From: Desulfobacterales bacterium
GTDB taxonomy: Bacteria; Desulfobacterota; Desulfobacteria; Desulfobacterales; C00003106
Assembly: GCA_030613165.1 (NCBI GenBank)
Contig: JAUWMN010000059.1
Coordinates: 1-7,900 of the forward strand
Length of the DNA stretch: 7,900 nucleotides
Direction: 5' to 3'
Numbering within the stretch: the first letter of the stretch is position 1; the number at the start of each line of letters is the position of its first letter. The notes under the pieces were generated by a model. That model had not been told where the DNA came from, ran no database searches, and saw nothing but the letters and a program-made list of their open reading frames with translations. Below are positions 1 to 7,900 of this stretch, one piece after another. Position numbers and translations under genes: made by a program.

Positions 1-3000
1 TCCCAAAACACTATTAAATCGCCAGGCATGACCGGATCGCCATCTTTTTTGATGAGATGTGCCCCATAGATGACAGGATACCGTTCCCGCTCGCGTCCAT
101 TCGGACTAATAACAGCAACCTCGCCATTACGGTTCATTGCCACCAACTCACCAGCTGCATTTCCTACAGTCTCCAAATTGATAAACGTAAGCGTACCTTT
201 GTTTCGAACCTTTATATCTGCCTGTTCCGCCCTTCGACTGGCAGTCCCTCCAATATGAAAGGTTCTCATAGTAAGCTGTGTCCCTGGTTCCCCGATTGAC
301 TGAGCAGCCAAAATGCCTATAGCCTGTCCGATCTCTACCGGTCTCCCATGGGCCAAATCTCGGCCATAACATTTAGCGCAGGCCCCCATCTTCGAACGGC
401 ATGTTAGAACCGATCTGATACTCACCTGTTCCAGACCTGCTTCGTCGATCTTTTTAACCTTTGCCTCGTCGATATCTTCGCCTGCCTTGACCAATGTTTG
501 ATCTGTAAATGGATCCCGTATATCTTCCAATGCAACCCGTCCAAGTACACGTTCTCCGACCCGTTGAATAATTTCACCACCCTCCATGAGCGATTTCACT
601 TCAATACCATCGGTGGTTCCGCAATCTAACTCTGTTATGATCGCATCCTGCGCTACATCCACCAGACGCCGGGTTAAGTACCCTGAATTCGCGGTCTTTA
701 AAGCGGTATCCGCCAAACCTTTCCTCGCGCCATGGGTAGAGATAAAGTATTGGAGCACCGTTAGCCCCTCCCGGAAATTCGACGTTATAGGGGTCTCAAT
801 AATTTCGCCGGACGGTTTGGCCATCAGGCCACGCATCCCAGCTAATTGGCGCATCTGGTCTTTACTCCCTCTCGATCCGGAATCGGCCATAATATATATG
901 GAATTAAAACTTTCCTCCTTGAGGATCTCACCATCTTTTCCACGAACAACCTCGCCGGCTTCATTCACCACCGGCGCCATCTTCATCTCTTCCATCATCT
1001 CAGTGGCAACTTCGTCCGTAGCCTTGGCCCAGATATCAACCACCTTGTTATATTTTTCGCCTTGGGTGATCAGGCCCTCCACATACTGTTCCTCAATCTC
1101 CTTGACTTCCTTTTCAGCCACTTTCAAGATAGCGTCTTTCTTTGGGGGAATGACCATGTCATTCACTGCCACTGAGACAGATGCTCTCGTAGCATAATAA
1201 AAACCCAAATTCTTCAACCTGTCAGCTAAAATAACGGTCGTTTTGATACCAACAGCCCGATAACATTGGTCAATCAAATTACGCAAGGCCTTCTTATCCA
1301 TAACCTTGTTAATCAGATCAAAAGAAAGCTCAGATGGTAAAATCTCCCTAAAAATAATACGCCCCACAGTGGTGTCGACACGTTTGCCATCCATGCGAAC
1401 CTGTATAGGAGCATGCAGTCCTGCCATGCCGGCGTCATAAGCCACGCGAACTTCTTCGGGATTCGCAAAAATCTTTCCTGCTCCCTTTTCACGTGCGACA
1501 GCACGAGTAAGGTAATATATCCCGAGTACAATATCCTGAGTCGGCACAATGATCGGCTCTCCATTGGCTGGAGACAGGATATTGTTGGTGGACATCATCA
1601 GCACACGCGCTTCAATTTGCGCCTCTATGGAAAGGGGAATATGGACCGCCATCTGGTCGCCATCGAAATCCGCATTAAAAGCTGTACAGACCAGAGGATG
1701 GAGCTGAACTGCCTTGCCCTCGATCAAAATCGGTTCAAAGGCCTGCATGCCGAGGCGGTGTAAGGTGGGAGCGCGGTTCAATATAACAGGGTATTCTTTT
1801 ACGACTTCGTCCAAGGCATCCCAAACTTCCGGAGTCTCGCGTTCCACCATTCTTTTAGCGCTCTTTATGGTGGTAACATACCCTTTGGCTTCAAGCCCAC
1901 TGTAAACAAATGGCTTAAACAGCTCTAACGCCATCTGTTTCGGAAGGCCGCATTGATGCAGACGCAATTCCGGTCCAACGACAATGACCGTTCTACCGGA
2001 ATAGTCAACACGTTTCCCTAATAGATTCTGGCGGAACCGTCCCTGTTTCCCCTTGAGCATATCACTTAATGATTTTAGAGGTCGTTTATTGGTTCCGGTA
2101 ACGGTCTTACCTCTTCTACCATTATCAAACAAGACATCCACTGCTTCCTGAAGCATCCTTTTCTCATTACGTATGATGATATCCGGAGCATGCAGATCCT
2201 TGAGTCTTTTTAGACGATTGTTTCTATTGATGACCCGTCTGTAGAGATCGTTTAAATCAGAAGTGGCAAAACGTCCTCCTTCCAGAGGAACCAGGGGACG
2301 AAGATCAGGCGGCAATACCGGAATGACGTCCATGATCATCCATTCAGGCTGATTACTCGATCGCCTAAAGGCGTCGACCACCTTAAGCTGCTTGAAGCAC
2401 TTCTTTTTTTTGGCCTCTGAACCGGTATTCCGTATTTCCTCGCGAAGATCAGCATAAAGCTGGTCTAAGTCTATTTTAGCCAAAATTGTTTTGATTCCTT
2501 CAGCGCCTATCTCTGCCTTAAAAGCCGTCCCATACTTTTCACGGGCCTCGTTATACTTTTCTTCCGTCAGAATTTCTTTATATTTCAGAGGGGTGTTATT
2601 GGGATCAGTGACAACATACGCGTCAAAATAAAGGACCTTCTCCAATTCTTTCATAGTAATATCGAGAAGGTTTCCGATTTTGCTCGGAAGACTTTTTAAG
2701 AACCAGATATGGGCAACGGGAGTAGCCAGCGAAATATGGCCCATCCGCTCTCTTCGCACTTTGGACTGTATGACTTCTACTCCGCACTTCTCACATACTA
2801 CGCCTCGATGTTTCATCCGCTTGTATTTACCGCAGTTGCACTCGTAATCCTTGGTCGGCCCGAATATTTTGGCGCAGAACAGCCCGTCTCGTTCCGGCTT
2901 GAACGTACGATAATTGATAGTTTCAGGCTTTTTGATTTCACCGTAAGACCACTCCCGTATCTTCTCAGGGGAAGCGATAGAAATTTTGACCGCTCCAAAC

Positions 3001-3047
3001 TTAATCGGATCTTTCGGTCGTGCAAAAAAACTGTAAATATCTTCCAA
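1..3047 (-). CDS. rpoC: DNA-directed RNA polymerase subunit beta' (5' part; runs off left edge)
   Basis: Beta' forms the active centre and DNA clamp of bacterial RNA polymerase together with beta. The reading frame is open from a TTG start at 3047 to the window edge, giving 1015 codons plus two bases, roughly 70-75% of the usual length of about 1350-1450. Visible parts, in order: zinc site 1 (C70, C72, C85, C88); the catalytic [10 protein letters not shown] motif with Mg-binding D460, D462 and D464, the same numbers as in E. coli; the bridge helix around 762-801 ([20 protein letters not shown]); zinc site 2 (C809, C883, C890, C893); and the trigger loop around 905-938 with M927 and H931. An SI3-type insertion begins after about residue 940 and is cut by the edge. 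TTG was chosen because it follows a good AAGGAG site and gives the family N-terminus MEDIYSFF; the next in-frame Met is residue 78, too late. No key residue is missing and no frameshift is seen. Codons 213-215 carry a run of eight A. It lies 11 bases after rpoB and is surely cotranscribed with it. Confidence 0.98.
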   Translation of the reverse strand, partial: MEDIYSFFARPKDPIKFGAVKISIASPEKIREWSYGEIKKPETINYRTFKPERDGLFCAKIFGPTKDYECNCGKYKRMKHRGVVCEKCGVEVIQSKVRRERMGHISLATPVAHIWFLKSLPSKIGNLLDITMKELEKVLYFDAYVVTDPNNTPLKYKEILTEEKYNEAREKYGTAFKAEIGAEGIKTILAKIDLDQLYADLREEIRNTGSEAKKKKCFKQLKVVDAFRRSSNQPEWMIMDVIPVLPPDLRPLVPLEGGRFATSDLNDLYRRVINRNNRLKRLKDLHAPDIIIRNEKRMLQEAVDVLFDNGRRGKTVTGTNKRPLKSLSDMLKGKQGRFRQNLLGKRVDYSGRTVIVVGPELRLHQCGLPKQMALELFKPFVYSGLEAKGYVTTIKSAKRMVERETPEVWDALDEVVKEYPVILNRAPTLHRLGMQAFEPILIEGKAVQLHPLVCTAFNADFDGDQMAVHIPLSIEAQIEARVLMMSTNNILSPANGEPIIVPTQDIVLGIYYLTRAVAREKGAGKIFANPEEVRVAYDAGMAGLHAPIQVRMDGKRVDTTVGRIIFREILPSELSFDLINKVMDKKALRNLIDQCYRAVGIKTTVILADRLKNLGFYYATRASVSVAVNDMVIPPKKDAILKVAEKEVKEIEEQYVEGLITQGEKYNKVVDIWAKATDEVATEMMEEMKMAPVVNEAGEVVRGKDGEILKEESFNSIYIMADSGSRGSKDQMRQLAGMRGLMAKPSGEIIETPITSNFREGLTVLQYFISTHGARKGLADTALKTANSGYLTRRLVDVAQDAIITELDCGTTDGIEVKSLMEGGEIIQRVGERVLGRVALEDIRDPFTDQTLVKAGEDIDEAKVKKIDEAGLEQVSIRSVLTCRSKMGACAKCYGRDLAHGRPVEIGQAIGILAAQSIGEPGTQLTMRTFHIGGTASRRAEQADIKVRNKGTLTFINLETVGNAAGELVAMNRNGEVAVISPNGRERERYPVIYGAHLIKKDGDPVMPGDLIVFW

Positions 3048-3053
3048 TGTTCT

Positions 3054-3059
3054 CTCCTT
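3054..3059 (-). promoter_or_regulatory. rpoC ribosome binding site overlapping the rpoB stop
   Basis: The minus strand reads TAAAGGAGAGAACATTG. AAGGAG lies six bases before the TTG start, and its first A is the last base of the rpoB TAA stop. The strong site explains use of the weak TTG start, and the overlap suggests that ribosomes finishing rpoB help start rpoC (inference). Confidence 0.85.
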
Positions 3060-6000
3060 TATTTTTCCTTCTCTTCAAGCTGCACATCTAACCCAAGGCT
3101 CTGAAGCTCCTTAATCAGCACATTGAATGACTCCGGCAACCCTGGTTCCAGTGTATTGTCACCCTTGACAATCTTTTCATACATACGAGTTCGGCCTGCT
3201 ACATCATCCGATTTCACAGTCAAAAATTCTTGCAGCGCATAGGCGGCTCCATAGCCCTCCATAGACCAAACTTCCATTTCCCCAAGGCGTTGACCACCGA
3301 ACTGGGCTTTGCCGCCAAGAGGTTGCTGGGTTACCAGTGAATAAGGCCCGATCGATCTTGCATGAATCTTGTCGGCAACCAGGTGATGCAATTTCAGCAT
3401 GTACATAATCCCTACCGTCACTTTATTATCAAACGTCTCTCCTGTTCGACCGTCATAAAGGGTGGCCTGCCCGGCAGAGGGAAGGCCTGCATCTTTGAGA
3501 AGCGTTTCAACCTCCTTTTCAGTCGCGCCGTCAAAGACTGATGTTGCCAAATGGACGCCATTGCGATAATAAAGCGCGAGATTTTTCAGTTCTTCATCAT
3601 CCATGTCGCCTATCATGGCTTGCATCGATTTCGTTGTGAAGATACGTTTCAATTTTTTCCTTATTAATTCGTATTCCGTATTCTCAAGCAAATTGTCAAG
3701 CTGCCGGCCCAAGCCCCAGGCCGCCCATCCCAAATGGATTTCCAATACCTGTCCTACATTCATTCGTGAAGGGACCCCCAACGGGTTTAACACCATATCT
3801 ACCGGCGTGCCATCTTCAAAATAAGGCATATCCTCCTCAGGAAGGATTCTCGAAACAACCCCCTTGTTTCCGTGACGACCCGCCATCTTGTCCCCCACCG
3901 AAAGCTTGCGCTTCATAGCGACATAGACCTTGACCAATTTGATAACACCGGGAGGGAGTTCATCGCCTTTCCGTAGGCGACTCAATTTTTTTTCAAAAAC
4001 CATTTTAACAAGATCGACTTGTTCTTTATAACCATCCAATAGTTTTGATACCTTCTCAGCTATATCATCATCCGGCAGAACAACTCGACCCCACTTTTGT
4101 AAAGGGATGGAATCTATGTCGGAAGGAGTAAGTTTCGCCCCCTTCTTCACCACAATGTTACCGCGGTCATTTTTGATGGAAGCGCCACATTTCTGCCCGG
4201 CCAAAAGCTCCTTGAGTCTTTCTCGAATCGATTCTTCTATAATCTTCAACTCATCTTTCCGATCTTTTTCGAGTCGAGCGATCTCCGCGTTTTCAACCGA
4301 TTTTGCACGACTGTCTTGTTCCACTCCCTTGCGTGAAAAGACCTTGGCATCAATTACAATTCCGGAAATTCCAGGTGGAACTCGAAGAGACGTATCTTTT
4401 ACATCGCCGGCCTTTTCTCCAAAAATTGCTCTCAAGAGTTTTTCTTCCGGAGAAAGTTGTGTCTCCCCTTTTGGGGTAATTTTGCCTACTAATACATCAC
4501 CAGAGCCTACCTCCGCGCCAATCCGAATAATCCCGCTTTCATCCAGATCTTTTAACGCGTCCTCTCCCACGTTCGGTATATCCCGCGTGATCTCTTCCTT
4601 GCCGAGTTTTGTATCCCGGGCAACAGTGTCAAACTCTTCAATATGAACCGATGTAAATACTCCCTTTTTGCTCAAGCGTTCGCTTATCAGTATCGAATCT
4701 TCAAAGTTGTATCCGCCCCATGGCATAAAGGCAACCATGATGTTCTTTCCAAGAGCGAGTTCTCCCTTCTCAGTAGCAGGGCCGTCAGCGATAATATCTC
4801 CTTTTTTAACGCTGTCCCCTTTCCGAACAATCGGTTTGTGGTTAAAACAGGTATTCTGATTCGATCTGTTGAATTTATTTAACTTACAGATTTCCACTTT
4901 CGGTTTCGTGCCATCCCCTTCTGCTGAATCATAGCGCAACACTATTCGGGAAGCACCCACATCCATTACTTTCCCATCTTCTTTGGCAATTACCGTAACT
5001 CCGGAATCCTTAGCAACGACCTTTTCCATACCTGTTCCGATCAGGGGAGCGCTGTTTGTCAAAAGAGGGACTGCCTGACGTTGCATGTTCGAGCCCATGA
5101 GCGCACGGTTGGCATCATCGTTTTCTAAAAACGGAATCAACGAGGCCGAAATACTCACCAACTGGTTTGGAGAGACATCCATGAATTTAACCTCTTCGCG
5201 ATTAACCATCATGAATTCTCCGGCCACACGCGCTGACACCATTGGATTCTTGAACCGTCTGTTTCCTGTTAATGGAGCATTTGCCTGGGCAATCGGGTGG
5301 TCTTTTTCTTCCAGGGCATTCAGGAAACGAGTCTTCCGAGATACCCTACCATCTTTTACCAAATTGTACGGGGTTTCAATAAATCCGTAATCATTCACGT
5401 TCGCATAAGTACCCAGGGAAACAATCAATCCGATATTCGGCCCTTCAGGGGTCTCTATAGGACAGATACGGCCGTAATGAGTCGGGTGGACGTCTCTCAC
5501 CTCAAAACCGGCCCGTTCTCGTGTCAAGCCACCAGGTCCTAAAGCGCTTAAACGACGTTTATGGGTAATTTCAGAAAGAGGATTTGTCTGATCCATAAAT
5601 TGGGAAAGTTGGCTGGTTCCGAAAAATTCTTTTAACACCGCGGAAACAGGCTTGGAATTAATCAGATCGTGAGGCATTAGCGCTTCAATCTCCTGGAGGC
5701 TCATACGTTCCTTGACCGCTCTTTCCATCCTGACCAGTCCTGTACGGTACTGTATTTCAAGGAGTTCACCCACAGTACGAACTCTACGATCTCCCAAATG
5801 GTCGATGTCATCTACAGGCCCCTGCGTATCCTTCAGTGTCACTAATGTCTTTGTCGTCAGGAGAATATCCTCTTTTCTGAGGGTTTGAACCTCAATCGGG
5901 ACTTCCTGTTCAAGGCGCAGATTCATTTTTAGGCGTCCCACCTTAGAAAGATCATAATAGGTAGGATTGAAAAAGAGCTTATTACAAAAATCGTATGCCA

Positions 6001-7165
6001 TCTCTATGGTAGGCGGATTGCTGGGCCGGAGCCTTCGATAGATTTCTACCACCGCCTCATCCTGGTTGTTAACCTTATCGAGCAGCAGTGTTTTCCGGAC
6101 AGAATCACTAGTGTGGATATTATCAATAAAAAGAAGTTCAATAGAAGGAATCTTGGCCGCCTTTATCCGCTCGATTATCTCTTCATCCACCACTTCATTA
6201 ATGCCGGCTATCTCTTCTCCAGTAGTGGGATCCGTTACAGCGTCAGCCAATACTTTACCGTAGACGGAACCGGGTTCAATGGGGATAGCCTCTATCTTTG
6301 CCTTCTCCAAATCCCGCATTACACGTCTTGTAATCTTCTTCCCTTTTTTTATAATGACCTTTCCGGTTTTCGGGTCTTGCACATCTTTTGATACCTGTTC
6401 TCCAACGCCAATCTCTGTATCAAAGACCTTGCTTAAAGAGTCCCCATTTATAAGGACGGTCTCTTTACGATAAAAATAATTTAATATGTCTTCTGTTGAA
6501 TAACCCAAGGCCTTCAAAAGGAGGGTAACTGGAAATTTTCGGCGACGATCAATACGTATGTGCACAATGTCTTTTGTGTCTATCTCCATATCGATCCAGG
6601 ATCCCCGCAGGGGGATAATTCGGGCGGAATAGATGACCTTTCCGCCCGGGTGCGCTTTACCTTTATCATGATCGAAAAAAACACCGGGAGATCGATGTAG
6701 CTGGCTTACAACCACACGCTCCGTCCCGTTTATAATGAACGTCCCCTTCCCCGTCATGAGGGGTATGGTACCGAAATATATCTCTTGTTCCTTGATATCA
6801 CGAATACTGGAACTGCCGGTCTCTTTATCGACAGCGTATACCACCAAGCGAACAGTAATCCGAATCGGTATCTCGTAGGTCATCCCTCTTTGAATACACT
6901 CTTCTACATCATATTTTAGTTGTCCAAACGTGTATCTAACAAATTCAAGAGAAGCAGTCCCGCTGAAGTCTTTAATTGGCAAAACGCTGTGAAACACGGC
7001 CTGTAATCCAATGTCCTCTCGTTTATCAGGAGGCACATCCATTTGCAAAAACCTGGTATAAGCCCGCTTCTGCATTCCCATGAGATCGGGAATGTCTATA
7101 ACCTTTTTGATTTTGCTAAAACTTTTTCGAAAACGCTTGGTCGTCGCCGAAGACTTATCCGACAT
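3059..7165 (-). CDS. rpoB: DNA-directed RNA polymerase subunit beta
   Basis: Beta is the second large catalytic subunit of RNA polymerase. It pairs with beta' to form the active-site cleft and carries the rifamycin pocket. The 1368 residues compare with 1342 in E. coli, so it is full length. In order: N-terminal protrusion and lobe (1-150), a beta SI1-type insert in lobe 2 at about 236-350, the rifampicin region around 516-545 ([21 protein letters not shown]), the fork motif [19 protein letters not shown] at 543-561, [12 protein letters not shown] at 569-580, and the [13 protein letters not shown] core at 813-825. A beta SI2-type insert follows at about 945-1060 with a charged helical stretch, then the catalytic [10 protein letters not shown] with K1093 and K1101 (E. 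coli K1065 and K1073), and the conserved clamp C-terminus ending in [12 protein letters not shown]525, H535 and S540, matching E. coli D516, H526 and S531, are the wild-type residues, so rifampicin sensitivity is expected. The ATG at 7165 follows AAGGAG by five bases. It is the middle of an rplL-rpoB-rpoC transcript, with a long spacer before it and almost none after it. Confidence 0.99.
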   Translation of the reverse strand: MSDKSSATTKRFRKSFSKIKKVIDIPDLMGMQKRAYTRFLQMDVPPDKREDIGLQAVFHSVLPIKDFSGTASLEFVRYTFGQLKYDVEECIQRGMTYEIPIRITVRLVVYAVDKETGSSSIRDIKEQEIYFGTIPLMTGKGTFIINGTERVVVSQLHRSPGVFFDHDKGKAHPGGKVIYSARIIPLRGSWIDMEIDTKDIVHIRIDRRRKFPVTLLLKALGYSTEDILNYFYRKETVLINGDSLSKVFDTEIGVGEQVSKDVQDPKTGKVIIKKGKKITRRVMRDLEKAKIEAIPIEPGSVYGKVLADAVTDPTTGEEIAGINEVVDEEIIERIKAAKIPSIELLFIDNIHTSDSVRKTLLLDKVNNQDEAVVEIYRRLRPSNPPTIEMAYDFCNKLFFNPTYYDLSKVGRLKMNLRLEQEVPIEVQTLRKEDILLTTKTLVTLKDTQGPVDDIDHLGDRRVRTVGELLEIQYRTGLVRMERAVKERMSLQEIEALMPHDLINSKPVSAVLKEFFGTSQLSQFMDQTNPLSEITHKRRLSALGPGGLTRERAGFEVRDVHPTHYGRICPIETPEGPNIGLIVSLGTYANVNDYGFIETPYNLVKDGRVSRKTRFLNALEEKDHPIAQANAPLTGNRRFKNPMVSARVAGEFMMVNREEVKFMDVSPNQLVSISASLIPFLENDDANRALMGSNMQRQAVPLLTNSAPLIGTGMEKVVAKDSGVTVIAKEDGKVMDVGASRIVLRYDSAEGDGTKPKVEICKLNKFNRSNQNTCFNHKPIVRKGDSVKKGDIIADGPATEKGELALGKNIMVAFMPWGGYNFEDSILISERLSKKGVFTSVHIEEFDTVARDTKLGKEEITRDIPNVGEDALKDLDESGIIRIGAEVGSGDVLVGKITPKGETQLSPEEKLLRAIFGEKAGDVKDTSLRVPPGISGIVIDAKVFSRKGVEQDSRAKSVENAEIARLEKDRKDELKIIEESIRERLKELLAGQKCGASIKNDRGNIVVKKGAKLTPSDIDSIPLQKWGRVVLPDDDIAEKVSKLLDGYKEQVDLVKMVFEKKLSRLRKGDELPPGVIKLVKVYVAMKRKLSVGDKMAGRHGNKGVVSRILPEEDMPYFEDGTPVDMVLNPLGVPSRMNVGQVLEIHLGWAAWGLGRQLDNLLENTEYELIRKKLKRIFTTKSMQAMIGDMDDEELKNLALYYRNGVHLATSVFDGATEKEVETLLKDAGLPSAGQATLYDGRTGETFDNKVTVGIMYMLKLHHLVADKIHARSIGPYSLVTQQPLGGKAQFGGQRLGEMEVWSMEGYGAAYALQEFLTVKSDDVAGRTRMYEKIVKGDNTLEPGLPESFNVLIKELQSLGLDVQLEEKEK

Positions 7166-7170
7166 TTTAT

Positions 7171-7176
7171 CTCCTT
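7171..7176 (-). promoter_or_regulatory. rpoB ribosome binding site
   Basis: AAGGAG on the minus strand, five bases before the ATG at 7165. It fixes the start of beta at [11 protein letters not shown] group of 7-base repeats begins five bases further upstream. Confidence 0.85.
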
Positions 7177-7180
7177 CAAT

Positions 7181-7201
7181 TAGCTCATGGCTGATAGCTC
7201 A
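7181..7201. repeat. Three 7-base repeats in the rpoB leader
   Basis: The plus strand reads TAGCTCA, TGGCTGA, TAGCTCA back to back; units 1 and 3 are identical and the middle one differs at two positions. On the transcript this is TGAGCTA-TCAGCCA-TGAGCTA, ending four bases before the AAGGAG of rpoB. The unit contains the palindrome AGCT, so weak local pairing near the ribosome binding site is possible. This is a different unit from the heptamers at 7360-7387. Function unknown; probably a dispersed short tandem repeat of this genome (inference). Confidence 0.6.
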
Positions 7202-7259
7202 CAGGCAAGATGGAATTTCTACACTATTAAATTAGGACACAGATTATCACCGATTCGTA

Positions 7260-7273
7260 CCGGGTTGCGGGTT
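7260..7273. repeat. Two 7-base repeats in the rpoB-proximal arm
   Basis: The plus strand reads CCGGGTT then GCGGGTT. These are the inverse-orientation counterparts of the AACTCGT/AACCCGT units at 7360-7387 (reverse complements of AACCCGG and AACCCGC), so the two heptamer groups form the inner part of the palindrome arms. Confidence 0.55.
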
Positions 7274-7295
7274 TCTTTCACTTCTGTCCATGGGT

Positions 7296-7338
7296 ATTGT
7301 AATGAATCCTGTTGCTTTGCTACTTAATCTATTACAAT
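7296..7338. repeat. Inner inverted repeat and apical hairpin of the palindromic element
   Basis: ATTGTAAT at 7296-7303 is the exact reverse complement of ATTACAAT at 7331-7338. Midway, GTTGC-TTT-GCTAC (7311-7323) forms a five-base stem with one mismatch and a three-base loop. Both share the centre at position 7317, which argues against chance pairing of AT-rich sequence. Confidence 0.6.
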
Positions 7339-7359
7339 TTCTCATTACTTTCTTCTTTT

Positions 7360-7387
7360 AACTCGTAACCCGTAACTCGCAACTCGT
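7360..7387. repeat. Four tandem 7-base repeats (consensus AACTCGT)
   Basis: The plus strand reads AACTCGT, AACCCGT, AACTCGC, AACTCGT with no gap; units 1 and 4 are identical, and units 2 and 3 each differ from them at one position. Only C/T changes occur. The array sits in the rplL-proximal arm of the palindrome. Heptameric short tandem repeats are known as a class from filamentous cyanobacteria (STRR); a direct relation to those is not claimed. Confidence 0.75.
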
Positions 7388-7427
7388 ATCTGCGTTCATC
7401 TGTGTCCAAAATAAAATGTGCTATTAA

Positions 7428-7808
7428 TTATTTGATTTCAACCGAGGCCCCTGCCTCTTCCAGTTGTTTTCTGAGTTCTTCGGCCTCATCTTTCGAGACC
7501 CCTTCTTTAACCGGTTTAGGCGCGCTATCGACCAATCCTTTGGCCTCTTTCAATCCGAGCCCGGTAATTGCCCTAACTACTTTGATTGCCTGAATCTTCT
7601 TATCACCAGGCGCTGTCAGAATTACATCAAATTCCGTCTTTTCTTCAGCCGCTGCCTCCCCGCCGGCAGCAGGCATAGCCGCCATAGCAACAGGCGCCGC
7701 GGCGCTGACCCCAAATTTTTCTTCAAGCTCTTTTACCAGCTCAGAGAGTTCCAATACAGACATACTCGATATAAATTCAACAACATCTTCTTTTGCAATA
7801 TTTGCCAT
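7428..7808 (-). CDS. rplL: Large ribosomal subunit protein bL12 (L7/L12)
   Basis: bL12 forms the mobile stalk of the 50S subunit, present as dimers bound to L10, and recruits and stimulates the translational GTPases (EF-Tu, EF-G, IF2, RF3). The 126 residues match the usual 120-130. The N-terminal dimer and L10-binding domain (about 1-33, ending [14 protein letters not shown]) is followed by an Ala/Pro/Gly-rich hinge at about 35-54. The globular C-terminal domain starts at KTEFDVIL and contains [16 protein letters not shown], the conserved factor-binding helix, and ends in [11 protein letters not shown]. The frame is open further upstream to 7892, but the start at 7808 (MANIAKEDV) is the family start and has AGGAGG nine bases ahead. 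It is the gene before rpoB in the classical order. Nothing unusual is seen in the protein. Confidence 0.98.
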   Translation of the reverse strand: MANIAKEDVVEFISSMSVLELSELVKELEEKFGVSAAAPVAMAAMPAAGGEAAAEEKTEFDVILTAPGDKKIQAIKVVRAITGLGLKEAKGLVDSAPKPVKEGVSKDEAEELRKQLEEAGASVEIK

Positions 7809-7817
7809 TTCGGTCTT

Positions 7818-7823
7818 CCTCCT
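7818..7823 (-). promoter_or_regulatory. rplL ribosome binding site
   Basis: A full-consensus AGGAGG on the minus strand, nine bases before the ATG at 7808. It decides the start against the longer open frame and fits the high synthesis rate expected for bL12. Confidence 0.85.
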
Positions 7824-7838
7824 AAAACTATTTCTTTT

Positions 7839-7894
7839 ATTTGAGCCAGTTTCAAAACGTCCCCTTTTACCCAATCTCTGCGTCAGGCTCAAAT
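7839..7894. repeat. 9-base perfect inverted repeat upstream of rplL
   Basis: ATTTGAGCC (7839-7847) and GGCTCAAAT (7886-7894) are exact reverse complements separated by 38 bases. In the transcript the 3' arm ends 15 bases before the AGGAGG of rplL. It could form a stem between rplJ and rplL, but the long loop makes this tentative. No U run follows, so it is not an intrinsic terminator. Confidence 0.45.
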
Positions 7895-7899
7895 TCTAA
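7867..7899 (-). CDS. Possible last codons of rplJ (L10), cut by right edge
   Basis: rplJ is expected immediately upstream of rplL. One frame entering from the right edge reads [10 protein letters not shown] and stops at TAA (7869-7867), 58 bases before rplL, a usual rplJ-rplL distance. An acidic tail would be acceptable for L10 of this group, but ten residues identify nothing. The two other frames stop sooner (at 7889-7891 and within the last few bases), so rplJ may equally end further right. Confidence 0.25.
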   Translation of the reverse strand, partial: LEFEPDAEIG

Positions 7900-7900
7900 T

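Larger units (their letters stand above)
7235..7407. repeat. Palindromic, MITE-like intergenic element between rplL and rpoB
   Basis: This 173-base stretch fills most of the 262-base gap between rplL and rpoB. Its ends are a perfect 10-base inverted repeat, GGACACAGAT (7235-7244) and ATCTGTGTCC (7398-7407). Pairing continues imperfectly inward for about 30 more bases per arm: in the last 12 positions, GAGTTACGGGTT against AACCCGCAACCC, ten pair. Nested inside are ATTGTAAT / ATTACAAT (7296-7303 and 7331-7338) and a small stem GTTGC-TTT-GCTAC at 7311-7323. The outer pair is centred at about 7321 and the inner two at 7317, so the whole element is one near-symmetric long hairpin. There is no convincing coding frame and no run of U right after the stem, so a classical intrinsic terminator is unlikely. 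It resembles a non-autonomous palindromic repeat; a role as attenuator or RNase processing site is possible but unproven. Confidence 0.7.

Noticed and set aside
586..1197. A 203-codon frame on the plus strand
   Set aside because: It lies wholly antisense to conserved rpoC sequence; its serine-rich composition is what the complement of such coding sequence gives.
1..3047. Suspected frameshift in rpoC
   Set aside because: Reading the minus strand codon by codon from the TTG to the edge gives 1015 uninterrupted residues with every expected motif at or near E. coli numbering.
2709..3104. A 131-codon plus-strand frame spanning the rpoB-rpoC junction
   Set aside because: It is antisense to the rpoC zinc-site region and the rpoB C-terminus; both real genes are intact there.
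4107..4646. A 179-codon frame on the plus strand
   Set aside because: It is antisense to the conserved SI2 and core region of rpoB, with no plausible SD or family resemblance.
7247..7345. A 32-codon frame on the minus strand inside the palindrome, from ATG at 7345 to TGA at 7247
   Set aside because: Only a weak purine stretch precedes it, and its sequence is set by the repeat arms and the AT-rich centre. It resembles no known leader peptide and lacks regulatory codon runs.
7235..7407. Intrinsic terminator after rplL
   Set aside because: The palindrome is far longer than a terminator stem, its base is followed by TAATTTAAT and not a T run, and full termination would abolish rpoB-rpoC expression unless a promoter follows.
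7166..7427. A sigma-70 promoter for rpoB in the spacer
   Set aside because: I found no pair of good -35 and -10 boxes at about 17-base spacing on the minus strand; candidate TTG-starting hexamers lack a matching -10.
7809..7892. A 28-residue N-terminal extension of bL12 from an upstream ATG at 7892
   Set aside because: bL12 starts at MANIAKEDV, preceded by AGGAGG; the extension covers the SD and the inverted repeat and has no SD of its own that I can see.
1..7900. A new biological system hidden in the window
   Set aside because: All coding capacity is taken by three standard essential genes in the classical order; only the spacer structure is unexplained.

Overview
This window is an ordinary, well-preserved housekeeping locus on the minus strand: the 3' part of the ribosomal protein / RNA polymerase operon, read right to left as (rplJ end?) - rplL - rpoB - rpoC. 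It holds complete genes for ribosomal protein bL12 (L7/L12) and the RNA polymerase beta subunit. It also holds about the first 1015 codons of the beta' subunit, which runs off the left edge inside its trigger-loop insertion. I see no mobile gene, CRISPR array, tRNA, rRNA or defence or biosynthetic system.

The source looks like a bacterium of the former Deltaproteobacteria (Desulfobacterota or a near relative) with moderate GC. Three things point that way: the N-terminus of beta' (a MEDIYSFF-type start followed by PKDP and later [15 protein letters not shown]), beta with both lineage inserts in the proteobacterial arrangement, and a beta' trigger loop interrupted by an SI3-type insertion. This is from remembered family sequences, not a search, so the phylum is a moderate-confidence inference.

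Layout by position: 1-3047 is rpoC (partial, TTG start). 3048-3058 is an 11-base gap, with the rpoC ribosome binding site overlapping the rpoB stop codon. 3059-7165 is rpoB (1368 codons). 7166-7427 is a 262-base spacer. 7428-7808 is rplL (126 codons). 7809-7900 is the rplL leader, possibly with the last codons of rplJ.

The one region that is not routine is the rplL-rpoB spacer. Most of it (7235-7407) is a nested, nearly symmetric palindrome. Its outer arms start with a perfect 10-base inverted repeat (GGACACAGAT / ATCTGTGTCC) and continue as arrays of 7-base repeats in opposite orientation. An 8-base inverted repeat and a small hairpin sit close to the same centre. A second, unrelated 7-base repeat group lies just before the rpoB ribosome binding site. 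This looks like a dispersed, non-coding MITE-like repeat element that has entered the operon. It sits where enterobacteria carry the attenuator and processing site that set the bL12-to-polymerase expression ratio, so it could affect that ratio here.

The genes share one logic. bL12 is needed at several copies per ribosome, while beta and beta' are needed one each per polymerase. Beta and beta' are tightly coupled (11-base gap, shared stop/SD), and the larger rplL-rpoB spacer separates the high-demand from the lower-demand product.
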